The notes below the pieces were generated by a model. It was not told where the DNA came from, did no database searches, and worked only from the letters and a program-made list of their open reading frames with translations. From Onchidella celtica (Eukaryota; Mollusca; Gastropoda; Systellommatophora; Onchidiidae): a stretch of 64,000 nucleotides of DNA. Position numbers and translations under genes: made by a program. Below, piece after piece: positions 1 to 13,000 of this stretch; the stretch's first letter is position 1; the number at the start of each line of letters is the position of its first letter. Where the stretch lies: positions 20,451,947 through 20,515,946 of the forward strand of contig OZ007581.1 in assembly GCA_963931925.1 (NCBI GenBank). Reading direction: 5' to 3'.

Positions 1-3000
1 CTTGACTGTTTTGTCTCGTGATTCAAGGTGAATGTTGAAAGTCTCTGTGGGTTTGGATAAATAACAACCTGACCTGAAAGATCACATTGTTTGAAGATGA
101 GAAAAACAATACAACTTCAATCAAAATCTCTCGTCCAGGAACAGCTCGGTTATGTGGCAGAACAACGTCCAGACGGGTCAGATAGACTCGTGTGGCTGAG
201 ATGTCCTCAGTACCCCACAAGGCTTCGTGCGTATCATAGCTCATTGCAAGGTCCGTAACGTCCTTCCGTTTTAGTCCGAATGGAAACCGATTTTTATCTA
301 CATTTTCTATCAAATTTAATGGCAACCAACCAGTAGAATGTGTTCTTTGTCGGTTTGAAATACATCATTGATGTGGATGTCACTTCACATGAGTATAAGG
401 GCTCCATGGCGGGTGGTTAATAATCAGCCAAAGTATTTCTCTCACATGGCCCTGCCAGTGTTCCATACTTATCGGATGACGGTGAACCCACTGAAGTTTT
501 CTTTTTGTTATTGGACTCTGCAGACAGTTCTGTGTTCTCATCCCGGATTAAACGGGTCCTAATCAGACATTGCCTCACTTGGTTTTTGCCTCCAGGTGAA
601 GGCACAGTGGCTGTCGCATGCAAATGCTTACGTGAAGCCAGAGGCTGGAGTTGAGGGCATTGTGGGCCAGAGATGAACGATTAGCTCGTGAATGCACCAA
701 CTTCGCCCACTTGGAGAACTTTCTGTCTCTACTCTCCATATACCTCCCAAAATTGAGTATGGTCATAGATAAAGAAATAAAAGCAAATATTTTATAATAT
801 CGTAAGACCATTTCACTTTTAACAGCTCACTGCATGTGCTGCTCTACAGTCCATGCACATGGGCACTCCTATTCATTTTCCCCATCCGGAAAATGCTCTT
901 GGTGACTTTCTTGATGTCGTTTGGAACGAGAGCTGGATATTATATATGTGGTAAAAATTTGGTTCATTTCTTTACATCTCATTTCTCTTATATGGGTGGT
1001 GATTCTGCTGTTTCTAGTTTCTGAAATATTCCAATATCTAAGCAATACGTCATTGAAAAAGGCAATATATTTCTTTAATCGAGAGTATAAACGTATGTTT
1101 TCCTACATGTTCAGTTCAAAGATCAAAGATATTGTTACTTTATTGCATCTTCTTTTTGGTTTTTGCAATTTCTCACAATGCTGTGATGCAACCTAAAGGC
1201 TGGAGTGTCAGTAGACAAACATTATCTGCACACAAACCAGTTCTTATCTCTGGCCAAACACTTTAGATGTCCTCTTACTCACAGTGTCTTCAAGTTATTT
1301 CTTACTCTATTTCTCTATTTCTATTTACTGTATAATTATGTTGATTGTTAGCTCATGTCAATAATTAAGTGCTATATCAACAGTTGTTTCTTGTCTTTGT
1401 TTCATCGGTCACAAGCCAAAAATCCCATCATACCACTGCTGCATCAGCATGGTAACAGAAAGTACCTTTTTATCCCTAGGATCAGGGGCTAAACAAAAAT
1501 CATTACCATCTAACTAGCTTTTCTGAGCAATATCCAATTCTGGCTGCTAAACTTGATTTTGTTTATGTCACCAATTGGCCTTACCACTGTTGTTATTATT
1601 GTTGTTGATAGTGCCAGAGTTGTAGCCAAACCGAATTTTCCACTGCAGCACATTGAAAGTCGGGTATTTCTCTCAGTTCGTGCAAGCGGCTCAATGGCAA
1701 ACTTTGTTGTTATTTAACATTTGTTCATTGTGTTCTTAAAACTCGTGCGTTTCAGTTTTAGCGTTGTACAAAAAAGACCACTGTAGAGATTTTGATAAAG
1801 TCAAGAAAATTAATGAATTAAACTTGTGGACTGTACAACGAATGAGAACATAGATGCAGATAGAGCTGGGACTTATAAAATAATAATCACTCATAAAAAC
1901 GAAACTACCCCATTATTTGTAAACATTATATGCAAATTTCAGTCCATTGCAATAACTATTTTAAGGAAGACATCGTATATCGATTTAGAGGGGACATTCT
2001 GCTTTTAATGGCGTGCCAGAATTTGTCATTGTCGAGATATTTATAATATAAGTATTGCATGGCCGATGTTTGAAGGGTGGGGGATGGCAGTTAAAAGTTA
2101 AATCAAAAGAAAACTATTCTTGAAATAGACCATTGAAATTCACGAGCTATTACAAACGAAAAACTTCGAATTACAAAGTCAGACTGTCTTTTAAACATAT
2201 TTGTAAAGTCGAAAAAAAATACCATATTATTAGGCTCACTTTCTTTGTCCTATGTCAATGCAAAGGTTATGGTTATACATACGTGTTTGTCTAAGATATC
2301 TGTAGAAACATTTAGTGTTCATCAACAATTTAATCATCTATTCCACCCTAGTTCTTCTACTTAATTATGAGCTTAAATAGGTGCAATTTCCTTTAAAGTA
2401 GAATCCCCTGCGATAGCTTTTGTCCATTATATTTATCAAAGGTTCCGAAAAGTAGAAAAACAATGATTAAAGTAATTTTCCCAGTGATCAAAAACTCAAC
2501 GAAAAATTAAAGAGTCTATGAATCTAAGTAAGACGTTACTTCAAGGTTTGTTTCGTTTTACATCTAATTAAATATTACGCACTTTCTCCACCTTTGAACG
2601 CAAAAGGCTTTTTTATTAGGCCATCTGCAGTAACCAAATTTTACATGTTCATTTCAAATACCGCGGAGGGTGCACGGAAGTTTTTATTATCTTGGCTTGG
2701 GGTCCCGACCTAAACGCTACTAGTTTTATAGGGATGTAATGTTGAGTACAGAGCAAACATGAGGCTAATATTACCGCATACTAAATTACAGGATGGTTTT
2801 GGCACTAGTATGTGATTATGATAATGTACAGTCATTCAACTTTCTGATTTAAAAGATGCTGATTTTTTCCATGTGATAAAATCTCGGAGAAAACGGTAAA
2901 CAAGGGGTGGGCTGTACTGCGTCACTGACAAACGAAGCATCTATATCTCTGATGTAACGTCAGGGCTTTAATACTAGCAAGATACTGACCAACTTTCAAG

Positions 3001-3034
3001 AGAATACATGCGCTGAACAAAGCCAACGGTGCTC
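1..3034. other. No recognised gene
   Basis: AT-rich sequence with only short open frames. The longest candidate is a 100-codon minus-strand frame at 23-325. It is not low-complexity and could be an exon, but I recognise no domain and see no matching partner exon. No transposon ends were seen here. Confidence 0.5.
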
Positions 3035-4117
3035 ATGGTGGACCCTGTGGATGCAGTGACGCACAGTGTGCAGGAAGATATCGGGTCCAATCTTCTAATC
3101 AGTGACAATTTCGTTAGATATTTTGATATTGTGGTAGGACTTGGACTCCACGGAGCTGTAGGTATCCTTGGATTTATCACTAGTATTATCAACTTGACAG
3201 TATTCTTAAAACTTGGTTTGAAGGACAGTATGAGTGTTGGTTTGTTTGCACTGTCATTTTCAGACCTCTTAGTGACAATACTGCGACTAGTCAAGTGCTG
3301 CGGGGATGTAACAACGTTTATGTTCCCTGAAGTTCCAGTAGATTTCCCAGTGATCAACTATTACATATTTGCCTGGGTTCGATCTACGACATACAATATT
3401 TCATGCTGGATAACCACACTTATTTCTGTAGAGAGATGTTTCTGTGTGGTTTTCCCATTTCAGGTCAGGCAGATGTTTACTAGAAGACGCACATTGATTG
3501 TTATAGTCATGAACTTTGTCATTTATATATCCATGCATCTTCCCATTTTTGTGTCTCGAAGAATAGCCTGGGAAGAGGAGATAGCAATGGCCAATACTGG
3601 AAACCTCACAGAAGTACCTAAATATGTGATGACAATGACCTTTTCTGACATAAGTGCAACATCAGAGTTAGTTGTGGATATCTTATCAACAAATATCCTA
3701 GCAGTTTTATCACAGATCATCATTATCATATGCACAATATGGATGATCTATACTCTGAAGATCACTTCCTCTATTCGCCATAAAATGATAACGTGGTCTG
3801 ATGAAGCCTTGAGTAGGCATTTTCCCTCCAAAGCTACAAGTATGGCATCAAAAGAAAGGAAATTGATGAAAGTAGTGTTATTGTTGGCCATTCTTCTCAC
3901 AATCTGCAACATACCCAGATTTGCAGCTATAATTGTCTATCATACAATACCTGAGATGTACAAAACTGCCTACAATAACTTAAGCATCGTCATGTGGGAA
4001 GTTGTTAACATCTTCATGACTTTCAACTGTTCCATCAATTTTCTGGTCTACCTTTCTCTGAACTCACAATATAAAGCTGTCCTGGTAATAGGGTGTATGA
4101 AGAGAACAAAACTGTGA
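3035..4117 (+). CDS. Class A (rhodopsin-like) GPCR, molluscan chemosensory-receptor type
   Basis: Intron-less seven-helix receptor of about 360 residues, presumably at the plasma membrane and signalling through a G protein; the ligand is unknown. The first ATG is at 3035; the six bases upstream stay open but contain no ATG. Hydrophobic segments lie at about residues 28-60, 68-88, 118-142, 155-178, 222-246, 281-303 and 313-345. The helix-3 DRY motif is replaced by ERC (context SVERCFCVVFPF), with a conserved intracellular PFQVRQ-FTR segment after it. The helix-7 NPxxY motif is missing; the equivalent region reads NCSINFLVY. Helix 6 begins KERKLMKVVLLLA. An N-glycosylation site (NLT) lies in the loop before helix 5. 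It is clearly related to the receptor at 9031-10083 and more closely to the broken copy at 40435-41495. Such single-exon receptors with degenerate DRY/NPxxY are typical of lineage-expanded molluscan chemoreceptors; peptide-receptor-like is the main alternative. Confidence 0.88.
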   Translation: MVDPVDAVTHSVQEDIGSNLLISDNFVRYFDIVVGLGLHGAVGILGFITSIINLTVFLKLGLKDSMSVGLFALSFSDLLVTILRLVKCCGDVTTFMFPEVPVDFPVINYYIFAWVRSTTYNISCWITTLISVERCFCVVFPFQVRQMFTRRRTLIVIVMNFVIYISMHLPIFVSRRIAWEEEIAMANTGNLTEVPKYVMTMTFSDISATSELVVDILSTNILAVLSQIIIIICTIWMIYTLKITSSIRHKMITWSDEALSRHFPSKATSMASKERKLMKVVLLLAILLTICNIPRFAAIIVYHTIPEMYKTAYNNLSIVMWEVVNIFMTFNCSINFLVYLSLNSQYKAVLVIGCMKRTKL

Positions 4118-7100
4118 GACTACTGCTTGCTTGCACACGGTACGTGGTTGCAGTTTGTGTCGATTGATCACTTTTGCTATGACTTTTAGCAACCTGACAT
4201 GTGTTGTTCTGGTGAATACCACTTTGTTATACTTTCTGACCAAAATCATACTTCTAAACCGAAACTTTACCGGTAACCTTTCAGCAACTATGTTGCATTT
4301 ATTTGAAAACAATTCATAACTATAGGGAACAGCGGCACAGAGAGCATCTAAAAGCATAATAATTGGTGATAGACGTAAAAATATCGAAATTTACTACAAT
4401 GGTACTGGTTATTCTTTTTATGACAGACGGCCAGAGCAGGAAAATGGGTGCTTTAATTTTCAGTTACACAAAAAAACTGGAGGGTGTTTCGAAATTCTAA
4501 ATTTTACATTCTCAGTAGTTACAACTAGAAAATTTTTTTAAATGTATGTAGCACCTTCCAAGTGCATCTGTGGTAAAAACACGGAGAGTGTACCATATTA
4601 ATCATTAGTCGCTCAAACAGTCATCGGAAACAATTTATTGGTAATTATCAGTATCATTTCTAGCATGCATTCCTCCATGATGTTACTTCAGTACGAAGTG
4701 TCAGACTGGGCGCGAACATGTGACTTTGCTGCGTGACGGTCGTATCGCATTTTTTTTTTTTTTTAAATCTAGACGAATGAATGGATAAATTATGTGCAGC
4801 TCTCAAGACACAAGCACATTGCAGAGTTCAGTGGTAACATGAAAACGAAGACCCGACAGTAAGTATCATGTGCACGCCTAGGCTTATGTACGCAATCTGT
4901 GAACATTCAAATGGCAGCCGCTGGAGAAGACGTTTGGGCTTGTGTCCAGCGCAAGATGTCCAATGAGCTTCTTATCCCTTTGACACTTCAGCCATCAAAT
5001 TTCCTAGATTTAGTCATACTTTTATATCACTTGACCAGCACAAAATGATGAAGCTTTATTGTATTTATTGTTGGCAGCCATCAGTCTCGAAATACTATGG
5101 GCTTGTGCTGTGGATTCCTGAATGTCTCGGTCTTGTAGGGCATCGTGTGTGGCTGGACAAGCCTGTCCGCCTGTCATTCCCGGATAATGTAATACAATCA
5201 AAATGAATTCTCTGCGCCCAATGCTTCAAAAATTGCGACAAGAGCTATGGTGATTTTTGTTTATTGTTTTGATTTTTCAAGTATAACAGAGCAATTTGGT
5301 GTGTTTCTTGAACTAGGGGAAAATAAGGCACTGAATTGTTTGTGCTATTCAAATGACTGTTCTTTATCCAAAACTATCATAGCCGAAGGAGGAAACATCA
5401 CAATGATAACACAACAACCCATCTAGTCCATAAGTTAAATTGTTGGCTGAAAAAAAAGGGAATAAAGTTAAGATCTGACCCTTGGATTCCCTGTGGTTTT
5501 GTTTTCTCTTCTATTTTATACATGGAAAAAGAAATGTTGGGCTAATTATCTCATCACAGCACGTTAATTAATATAACATCAGTCCACTTGATAACCTTCC
5601 GAAAATTAGATTCAATCTGAACAACATACCTCAAACTCTGTCAACACAAACTTCATTCACGGTTCATAGTTCGTCGTTCACCCCAAGGCACAGTATAACA
5701 AGACTTTGCAATTCGAGCAGTCCCGTCTGCTGAGCTGGGAGATCTAAAAATAGCCAGGTACGTATCGATGGCATGCTGTTATCGTGTTGATCATCAGGAC
5801 CGGCGCATTTACAGGGGTGGGGTGGGGGGGGGGCGTTGCAAACAGTCTTTGTTGCTGAAGTTCAAGTGGTATAGGTCATGGACATGGATATATAAATACC
5901 TGTTGATAATGTTGATTCAGCGTGAAAGAAAGACCTTAGAAGTCGGTGGTGATCAGCAATCAACTGCATGAATGGGAGATACAACAGTCCAGGTCTCTCA
6001 TTCTTCAGATGCCCATGGGATGATGGAAGATCTCATACAAGAACGAATTTAAGAATTAATTTTTTAATTGGGAAAGAAAGAAAGGGTTATTTAAATTAAA
6101 GTATAGTAATGACGAATGGGTTTTGCCACTATGACAAAAGCAGGACCATAAGACCGATGTAATGTAGAAGACAGCTAGCTAAAATGGAATAGGCCGGATT
6201 TCATTCTCTATGACACATTGTGGAGAGAGAGAGAGAGAGAAGTCCATGAATGAATTTATGTAGACGTCGAAGTTTCATGGTCACTAATGTGTTGTTTCAT
6301 ATCTGTTGTTTCCTTGGGTCCTCAAGTAATTCTTTGACTCCCCGCAGTCGGCAACTAAGAACAGCTGGCCTTCTTAAATTTATTATACTCTGGAATGTCT
6401 CTTTAATAACTGACAAACTGTATGACTGGCTGTTACACTACATGCGGCCATATAGCTTACCGAAATGAGAAAAAAATTTTACCGAAAATTTACTTCATCC
6501 ACAAATATGTATTTTATGTAGAAAAAAAGCATCACTGAAACTTGCAGTAGAGACTTACGCCAAGAAGTAAATACACTGTTTCTGAAATACGCTTTTTTTG
6601 TTGTGAAACGAATTATAGTGTCGTTAAATAATAACTGCGGACACGCCCCTCTTCTTTACTATAACTAACTCAAAATACTCCCACTGAACGGCTTAAGATC
6701 TCACTGCAATTCCTTTTTCATGTTTACATTATCCCTGCCCTAATACAAATTTTCCTAGACTTTTACAATCTCGTGATTTTCTCATATTATTTACCCACAG
6801 TCAACTGACTATTTTACGTATGATTGTATCAGTAAATATGAGGTGTTGATTTGTCCCGTACTCCAGATTCTGCCAAAATCTGGCAACATTCTGCCCCGAC
6901 TACGTGCACCAGGCTCGACAAAGAAATCAGATTTTTGTTTTTTAATGACATAAATCTCAACTTTTACAGCATACAGGACAAAAACAACTGGGGTAATTGT
7001 AATTATTTCAGCTTAAACTACCGACCCTTCTTTCTCCCGAAAATGACGATAGCAGGGAAATTGTTTATTTTGGTATTGAAGAGTCTTCGTTATACAATTA

Positions 7101-7499
7101 AAAATTATCGAATACAAGTCTTTACACCCGCAAATATATAATTTTTGGCAATATTAAACATGAAGCTACCAGTATTATACTGTACTGCGTGAGGAGAAAG
7201 TAATTTGTGTCAGTTTGCGAAATTGATTTTGTAATTGATGTGGGATTGTATTTTCTTTCTTTTTTGAATCGAAATTTATGTGACTGGTAAATAAAGAATA
7301 CAGATGTTAGTAATATTCATCTGGCCTTAATTCGACTTTACAGCACAGTATATCACAGAAAAAAAAATGCAGCCCAAGGCAGATGAAGGTCATGTTATAT
7401 ATCGGCGAAGAAGTCACTTTAGCACTTGGCAGTCACATTGTTATATCGCGAACCATGATAGTCTGAAGGAGCCATTTTACCTGCGACGTATTTCTCTTC
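4118..7499. other. Intergenic, no gene recognised
   Basis: AT-rich DNA with homopolymer runs (T at 4750-4765, G at 5824-5834) and a short GA repeat near 6223-6241. The open frames are short and show no domain, splice logic or repeat ends that I could support. Confidence 0.5.
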
Positions 7500-7940
7500 A
7501 CTTTAAGCAAAGATACCAGATAGAATGAGATGAGACAGCTTGTGCCTTTAGCGTGCACAGATTTCGCACCGCCACCTAATGGCGAATGCGCGGAAGTCAT
7601 GAACAGTGCCGCAATTTATAAAGCCAAATAGGAAAAAAGACTGAATTTTGTTCCGCTGTCGCTGTATGCCTTAATTGACGGCACTTATTTGTAATTACAA
7701 CTTCAATCGAGGTGGGAAAACTCTGGCTACTCCCCCCCCCCCCCTTTTTTTTTTTTAGCCGCAATAGCACTGTAACAAATTCGCATCACACATTTAGCAT
7801 TATATCAGCATTCTTTTCATCCTATGCGCCATGGGCCCCGCCTCCGATCAGCACGCAAACTGGGCGCATTTTTTTTTTTTTTTTGAGGTGCGAAGAAGGG
7901 AGTGTCTCATCTTATAGTTTCTAGTATCTTTGCTATAAGC
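7500..7940. mobile_element. MITE-like element, copy 1 of a two-copy family
   Basis: About 440 bp bounded by imperfect inverted repeats of about 36 bp. The left end contains AGCAAAGATACCAGA followed by GAGATGAGAC; the right end contains GTCTCATCTT followed by CTAGTATCTTTGCT. The same internal sequence recurs at 32889-33335, including a block reading GCCACCT-ATGGCGAATGCG near 7571, a CACGCAAACTG block near 7852 and similar ends. There is no coding capacity, so this is a non-autonomous DNA element. The internal C10/T11 and T16 runs are unusual. Confidence 0.6.
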
Positions 7941-9030
7941 CCTGCACACACGTATGCGAACCATAGGAGAGTGAATCAGCACTGGTGCAAGATCCTAAAG
8001 GGGAAAGAGGGAGAGGAGGGGAAAGGGAGGGGGGAGAGTGGAAGGGGAGAATGTCTATCCCGGCGACGCTGGGTATCTCTGCTGGAATTGATCTAGGCGA
8101 CAAGCTGAGTAAATTTCGAGAAGCAACCATTGGGGACGGCAGCTGTACTGACGCTATAACCGAGGTGTAACATAGTAATAGTCAACGAATATGACTGAAT
8201 GAATACTGTGCAGATATGGTTCTATTTGTGTAGTTGTTGTTTTTTTTCTAGTTTTCATATTATATTATTATTTTATAGCATACAGTACTTAATATGTGTT
8301 CAGTGATGTCACTGTAGACCATGTGCACAACAAGAAGAAAGTACTGAGCTTTTGTCAATTCATTATTAAATTAATGTAACTGAAAAAAGTATGTGATTCA
8401 GACTGCCATAAAACTTGATAACATGGCACTGGATATGGCATTTCCTAAAACTGCTGGGAATCAAACTAAGTCACCCAAGAATACGGAGATAGAATGATCT
8501 GCAAAAAAACACTGCACACTTTTCAAAATCAAGGCTGCCCAAAAGTATTGATCCAATACATCAAACTTAAAAACAATAATGAAAATATTCAGGCTGGTTC
8601 CAGTTTTATGTACAAAGACTTTAGTAAAAGAAATATCTTTTGACTTGAATCGAACCGACTGTGCAATTTTATGAAGGGGGCTTTTTTGTATTAAACCTGA
8701 GAAAAAGAAACTGCAAATATATATATATATGTTCTCTTCTCTTTAGCAGGAGCAGTGATCTGGCGATTGGAGCCCTTGAACCGGATGAGAGAGGTATTAA
8801 GTTCCAATCCACGTCTGGATGGGGCCCGACCTAAGCTGTTTTCTCGTGGGGTTTTTTAAAGACATTCACTCGTTGGCCGCCTGAGAGGAACTAACCGTCG
8901 GTATTGCGCCCCCCCCCACCCCCCCCCCCACCCCGTGCTGAAAAGCGTAGTGAAAAAAAAAAGTTCACGCTTCTGCAACACATGTAAGTCGAACTGACTG
9001 ATCGAGGAACCATATTGTAAGAAACCAAAA
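7941..9030. other. Intergenic with purine tract, possible SINE relic and C-tract
   Basis: No gene recognised. Positions 7993-8053 form a strongly purine-rich (G/A) strand. Positions 8745-8830 have spacing reminiscent of a pol III A box and B box (GTTCCAATCC near 8802), possibly a tRNA-derived SINE relic. Positions 8909-8935 are nearly all C, just upstream of the receptor starting at 9031. Confidence 0.4.
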
Positions 9031-10083
9031 ATGAATACCGACGCCAGCGAAAACCTGCCTGCACGTTTTGTTGATGACATGATCCTGAAACTGTTTGATG
9101 TATATTTTGGTGTCATTGTCTTTGGATGTGTGTCAATATTGGGAATAGTCAGTAACGTAATCAACATGATGGTATTTGTCAAACTTGGCTTAAAGGATAG
9201 CTCGAATATGGCGTTTTGTGCCCTTTCGATGACAGATTTCCTCATGCTTTGTTGTCAGCTGGTATCGTGTGCCTGTAGGTTAACAGCAGCTTTGCATCCG
9301 GACAGTATCGTGGATATTTGGTCAGTGCGATATTATATTGTAGAATGGACGAGATCAATACCTCAGTTAATTTCAGTTTGGATAACGGCTTATATTTCTG
9401 TGGAAAGGTGCATATGTATTGTTTCCCCCTTTCGAGTTAAGTTCATCTTTACTCGGAATCGGTGTTTGGGCGGGGTAGTTTCAATGTACGTTATTTTTGT
9501 TATTGTCCATATTCCACTTTATTTGTCACAAAGAATTGCTTGGGTTGCAAAGACACCCTTTGCAAATAATGTGAATTTCACAAATGATTTAGAGTTCGAG
9601 ATAACAATAATAACATCCCATTTCAGAAATACAGTACAAACAGGCACTGATTTAATCTCCTACACCTTGGCTACGTTCTCGCAAGTTATTATTATCTTTT
9701 GCACTGTGACAATGATTATTTATTTGCGGATGTCCTCCTCGACTCGTACCCATATGGTTTCCAGCTACACAAAAGGGCGAGTAAATACCTGGACGAATCC
9801 TACATTAACTGTAAGTTTGTCTTCAAAGGAAAAGAAACTTGTCAAAATGGTTTTGCTACTAACGACTGCGCTCACATCGTGTACAGTTCCTAAATACATA
9901 CTCGTTGGTTTGTTCAATGTACATCCTCTTCTCAATTTACAACCATATAACAATGTGTTCCTTCTCCTCCTGGATATAACGAATTTTTCTTTTTTCCTGA
10001 ACAGCTCTTTACATACCTTGGCATATTTAAAGTCGAATACTCGATTCAGAGGCGCTGTCAGAGAAATATTTAACGGCAAGTGA
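9031..10083 (+). CDS. Class A GPCR, molluscan chemosensory-receptor type
   Basis: Single-exon seven-helix receptor of 350 residues starting at a clear ATG. It shares the layout of the receptor at 3035: a short extracellular N-terminus, helix 1 with GIVSNVINMMVFVKLGLKDS, helix 2 with FCALSMTDFLM, helix 3 ending SVERCICIVSPF (ERC instead of DRY), a PFRVKFIFTRNR second intracellular region, helix 6 opening KEKKLVKMVLLLT, and helix 7 with NSSLHTLAYL in place of NPxxY. The extracellular NFT and NSS motifs could be glycosylated. The C-terminal tail is very short, about 15 residues. Divergence from the 3035 copy across most of the length suggests an old duplication rather than a recent tandem one. 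The ligand cannot be inferred; expression in sensory epithelia is only a family-based expectation. Confidence 0.88.
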   Translation: MNTDASENLPARFVDDMILKLFDVYFGVIVFGCVSILGIVSNVINMMVFVKLGLKDSSNMAFCALSMTDFLMLCCQLVSCACRLTAALHPDSIVDIWSVRYYIVEWTRSIPQLISVWITAYISVERCICIVSPFRVKFIFTRNRCLGGVVSMYVIFVIVHIPLYLSQRIAWVAKTPFANNVNFTNDLEFEITIITSHFRNTVQTGTDLISYTLATFSQVIIIFCTVTMIIYLRMSSSTRTHMVSSYTKGRVNTWTNPTLTVSLSSKEKKLVKMVLLLTTALTSCTVPKYILVGLFNVHPLLNLQPYNNVFLLLLDITNFSFFLNSSLHTLAYLKSNTRFRGAVREIFNGK

Positions 10084-13000
10084 AGAGATCAGTTTACAAG
10101 GCATAGGCGGGTGCATGGAATTAAGACATGCAGGTGTCTTCTACAAAGGGTTGCTGCTGCGTTGGTTTCTAGCTGCTGTTTAGGTCGGTTGAGTCCACTG
10201 TCGAGACCACACACGCCACACATGAAGTACGGATATATTGTATGGACATGACTGTTTCACTGGGTACATACCCTAGATTTGAATTTTTATCAAATCCAAC
10301 ACCTTTTAACTGTTCTTGTTCTTGTTGCTGTTGTTTAAAAATAAAAAAAAAGGGTAAATGAAACCAAAACTGTTTACTTCATTACCAGAATTGAAAAGCA
10401 CGTGTAGGATTTCCAAATTCTCGCCAAGCAAAGTAGTCTGTAGTTACCTGTGCTTCGTAGACGCTTGCTTGGTAAAAAAAAAAAAAAAGTTTTATCTCAT
10501 CACAGTAAGTGGCTCAGAGATCAGAAGAAAAAACGTGTGTAGCTATTCTCTGAATTGTCATTAATAATACAGTCATAATTATGATTGTGGGATTAATTTG
10601 CACGTCCCATTGTTATGACTGAAGCTTCTTCCCTCCCTCCTTTAACTAATAGTGAGGTAATTATTTGATTATTATTTGATTTTCTTTTCATTCTGTTTCT
10701 GTTTTGTTTTGCTATTTGCCTGAAGATAGCTTTTTTTTTATCAAAAGGTAGTTTTGTCGATCCCTTTCCTTTCAGTATTATTCTATCGTATCTGCACCAT
10801 TTGTTACGCGAGGCCTTGCAACATCTTAGTGTCACGTTTGCAAACCTCTAGGCATCAAATAATAAAGGAAAACAATTTTAATGAATTTACAGTGCAAATA
10901 AAATACAAGATTACAAGCTTTAAATCTTTGAGGTTTTCATCCTAGTATTATATGTGTACCTAGTGATTACTGAAACCAATACAAATTAACAGCTTTAAAA
11001 AATGCATACGTGAGAAAATAATTATTATTGCATTCATGTATTACGATTGCCCTCTGATGAAAGAGCTTAGGGAACAAAAATCATTTTCCGTTACTTGACC
11101 AAATTTAATCCACATTTAAAATATAAAAAAAATCATCCATGGAGATGAACCGGCCGAAAACAGTGACGAATGATAATAAATTATGTGAGGCGTCTGGGGT
11201 CCAGGATGAACTTGTCGCTGGCTGCGTCCCTGTCATTCAGCTGGACTTACGCCTGACTCTCTAATATTGCGGAGACGTTCACGGGGCAAAACAGAAAGAA
11301 TTTGACCTGTGTTTACCTGGAAATATTTTTCTGAAAACTTGGCCACATTTTCCCTGCTTCAGTTTTATTGCAAGTCTTTTTCAGTCCGCCGGCGGAGAAT
11401 TTAAAGCAAAAGCGATGGTCACAATGGTATGTTTACAAACATAATCTCGAACGTTTAACCATGATTTCTCAATAGCCTCGCTTTTCCATGGTCCCATTTT
11501 TTGTGAGACCGCCCTCATCTAGCGATGGATTCTGTGAATTTTCTCTTCTTCCTGAATAGCATCTTTCACGTTGTAATTTATCTGACAGTAAATACGCAGT
11601 TCCGAATATTGTCAAGGACATCTGTCTTTTGAAAATGTTGCACAGTAGTAAACATAAGCATTTGCGCGACAATGACCTTTACAGAAGAAATATTGTTTCC
11701 CATTAGGTATGCCTGTTCATCCATCCATCCATTCGTTCGTCCCTTCATCAAATCACTGATTCATTCTATCCATCCATGTGTTCGACACGGTATACTTCTT
11801 TCGACTATCCATCCATGTGTTCGACACGGTATACTTCTTTCGACTATCCATCCAAATTTGAATTTGCCCATCATCAAATCAGTCCTACGTATGGAATGAA
11901 CTTTTTGTTGTTGTTGATGTTCATTTTTGTTTAAATGTTATATTGGTTTCTTTTCTATATTTGACAACCTGTTGATATTCTAAACGTTCCATCTGCACAC
12001 CTCCCTGAGTACATCCATTGTAAATTGTGCGGGCACATACAAAATACAGAAAACATAGACAGTTGATTAAAGATACACAAACACACAAGTGCACATCTCT
12101 ATTCTTGGTAATATGTACAGATGCCACAATGTGAATACGGATGTGGAAGTTATATCTGTAGCTATTTGGATAATGGTTTGGACGACTATGAAAATGGAAG
12201 ATAACAATACATGAAATTTAATCCTTGGAACGGATAATTTATACATCAAGTATGCTCAAAACAATACCCTGCTCCCAGATCCATCATGCAGCTGAGAGAA
12301 ATTCATTTCTCTTGAATCTGACATTAAATAATTACAAGCGCGTGTTCAGCTCCATCACCGAAATCAGGCACTTGTCTCAAGACCTGACAATTAATTATTT
12401 CATATCACTGCAAAGTCATCAGAGCTGATTTAGTAAGGACAGAAGCTTATTTGCCAAAGGTGCCAGGTGGATATAAAAAAAAAAAATAAATAAAGTATGA
12501 ATATGCCACTTGCCATAAAAAGTGGATGAAAACCAACCAATTGAGTCAGTGAAAACACATTTCAAGTGGCGTTAAATTGCATGTAAGTCAAACTCCTGTT
12601 TTACTATAAATTTTGTCTTCATCCAACTCACGCTCTGGCATGGCAGCCTCTTTCTCATTTAACAGGAGAGCATGTCAATAAGTTGTTAGAATATAATACA
12701 GATCTCACCACTAGCAATGATAAGCTAGTCATGACGATAACTCAAAACACTAAAATCATCGGGACACCAGCACATGAGTTTGATGACCCAATGTTTATGC
12801 TAGAGTCTTGCATCTTTTGCAAGTAGATTCCTACAATAGACATGAGCTCTCAAGAGAACAGCAATCCATTATCTTGAAACGAAGTTCACTTTGGAATCAA
12901 GCTATATGGACATTGAAATAGATGGGTGATCTGAAGCTTCAGCACAGAAACATTGCAGTGGATACACATTAGATGCACAAGTAACTCATCTTAACAAAGT

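Noticed and set aside
8745-8830. tRNA gene or intact SINE
   Set aside because: A-box and B-box-like words are present but no cloverleaf could be folded by eye and no second copy was seen; at most a relic.
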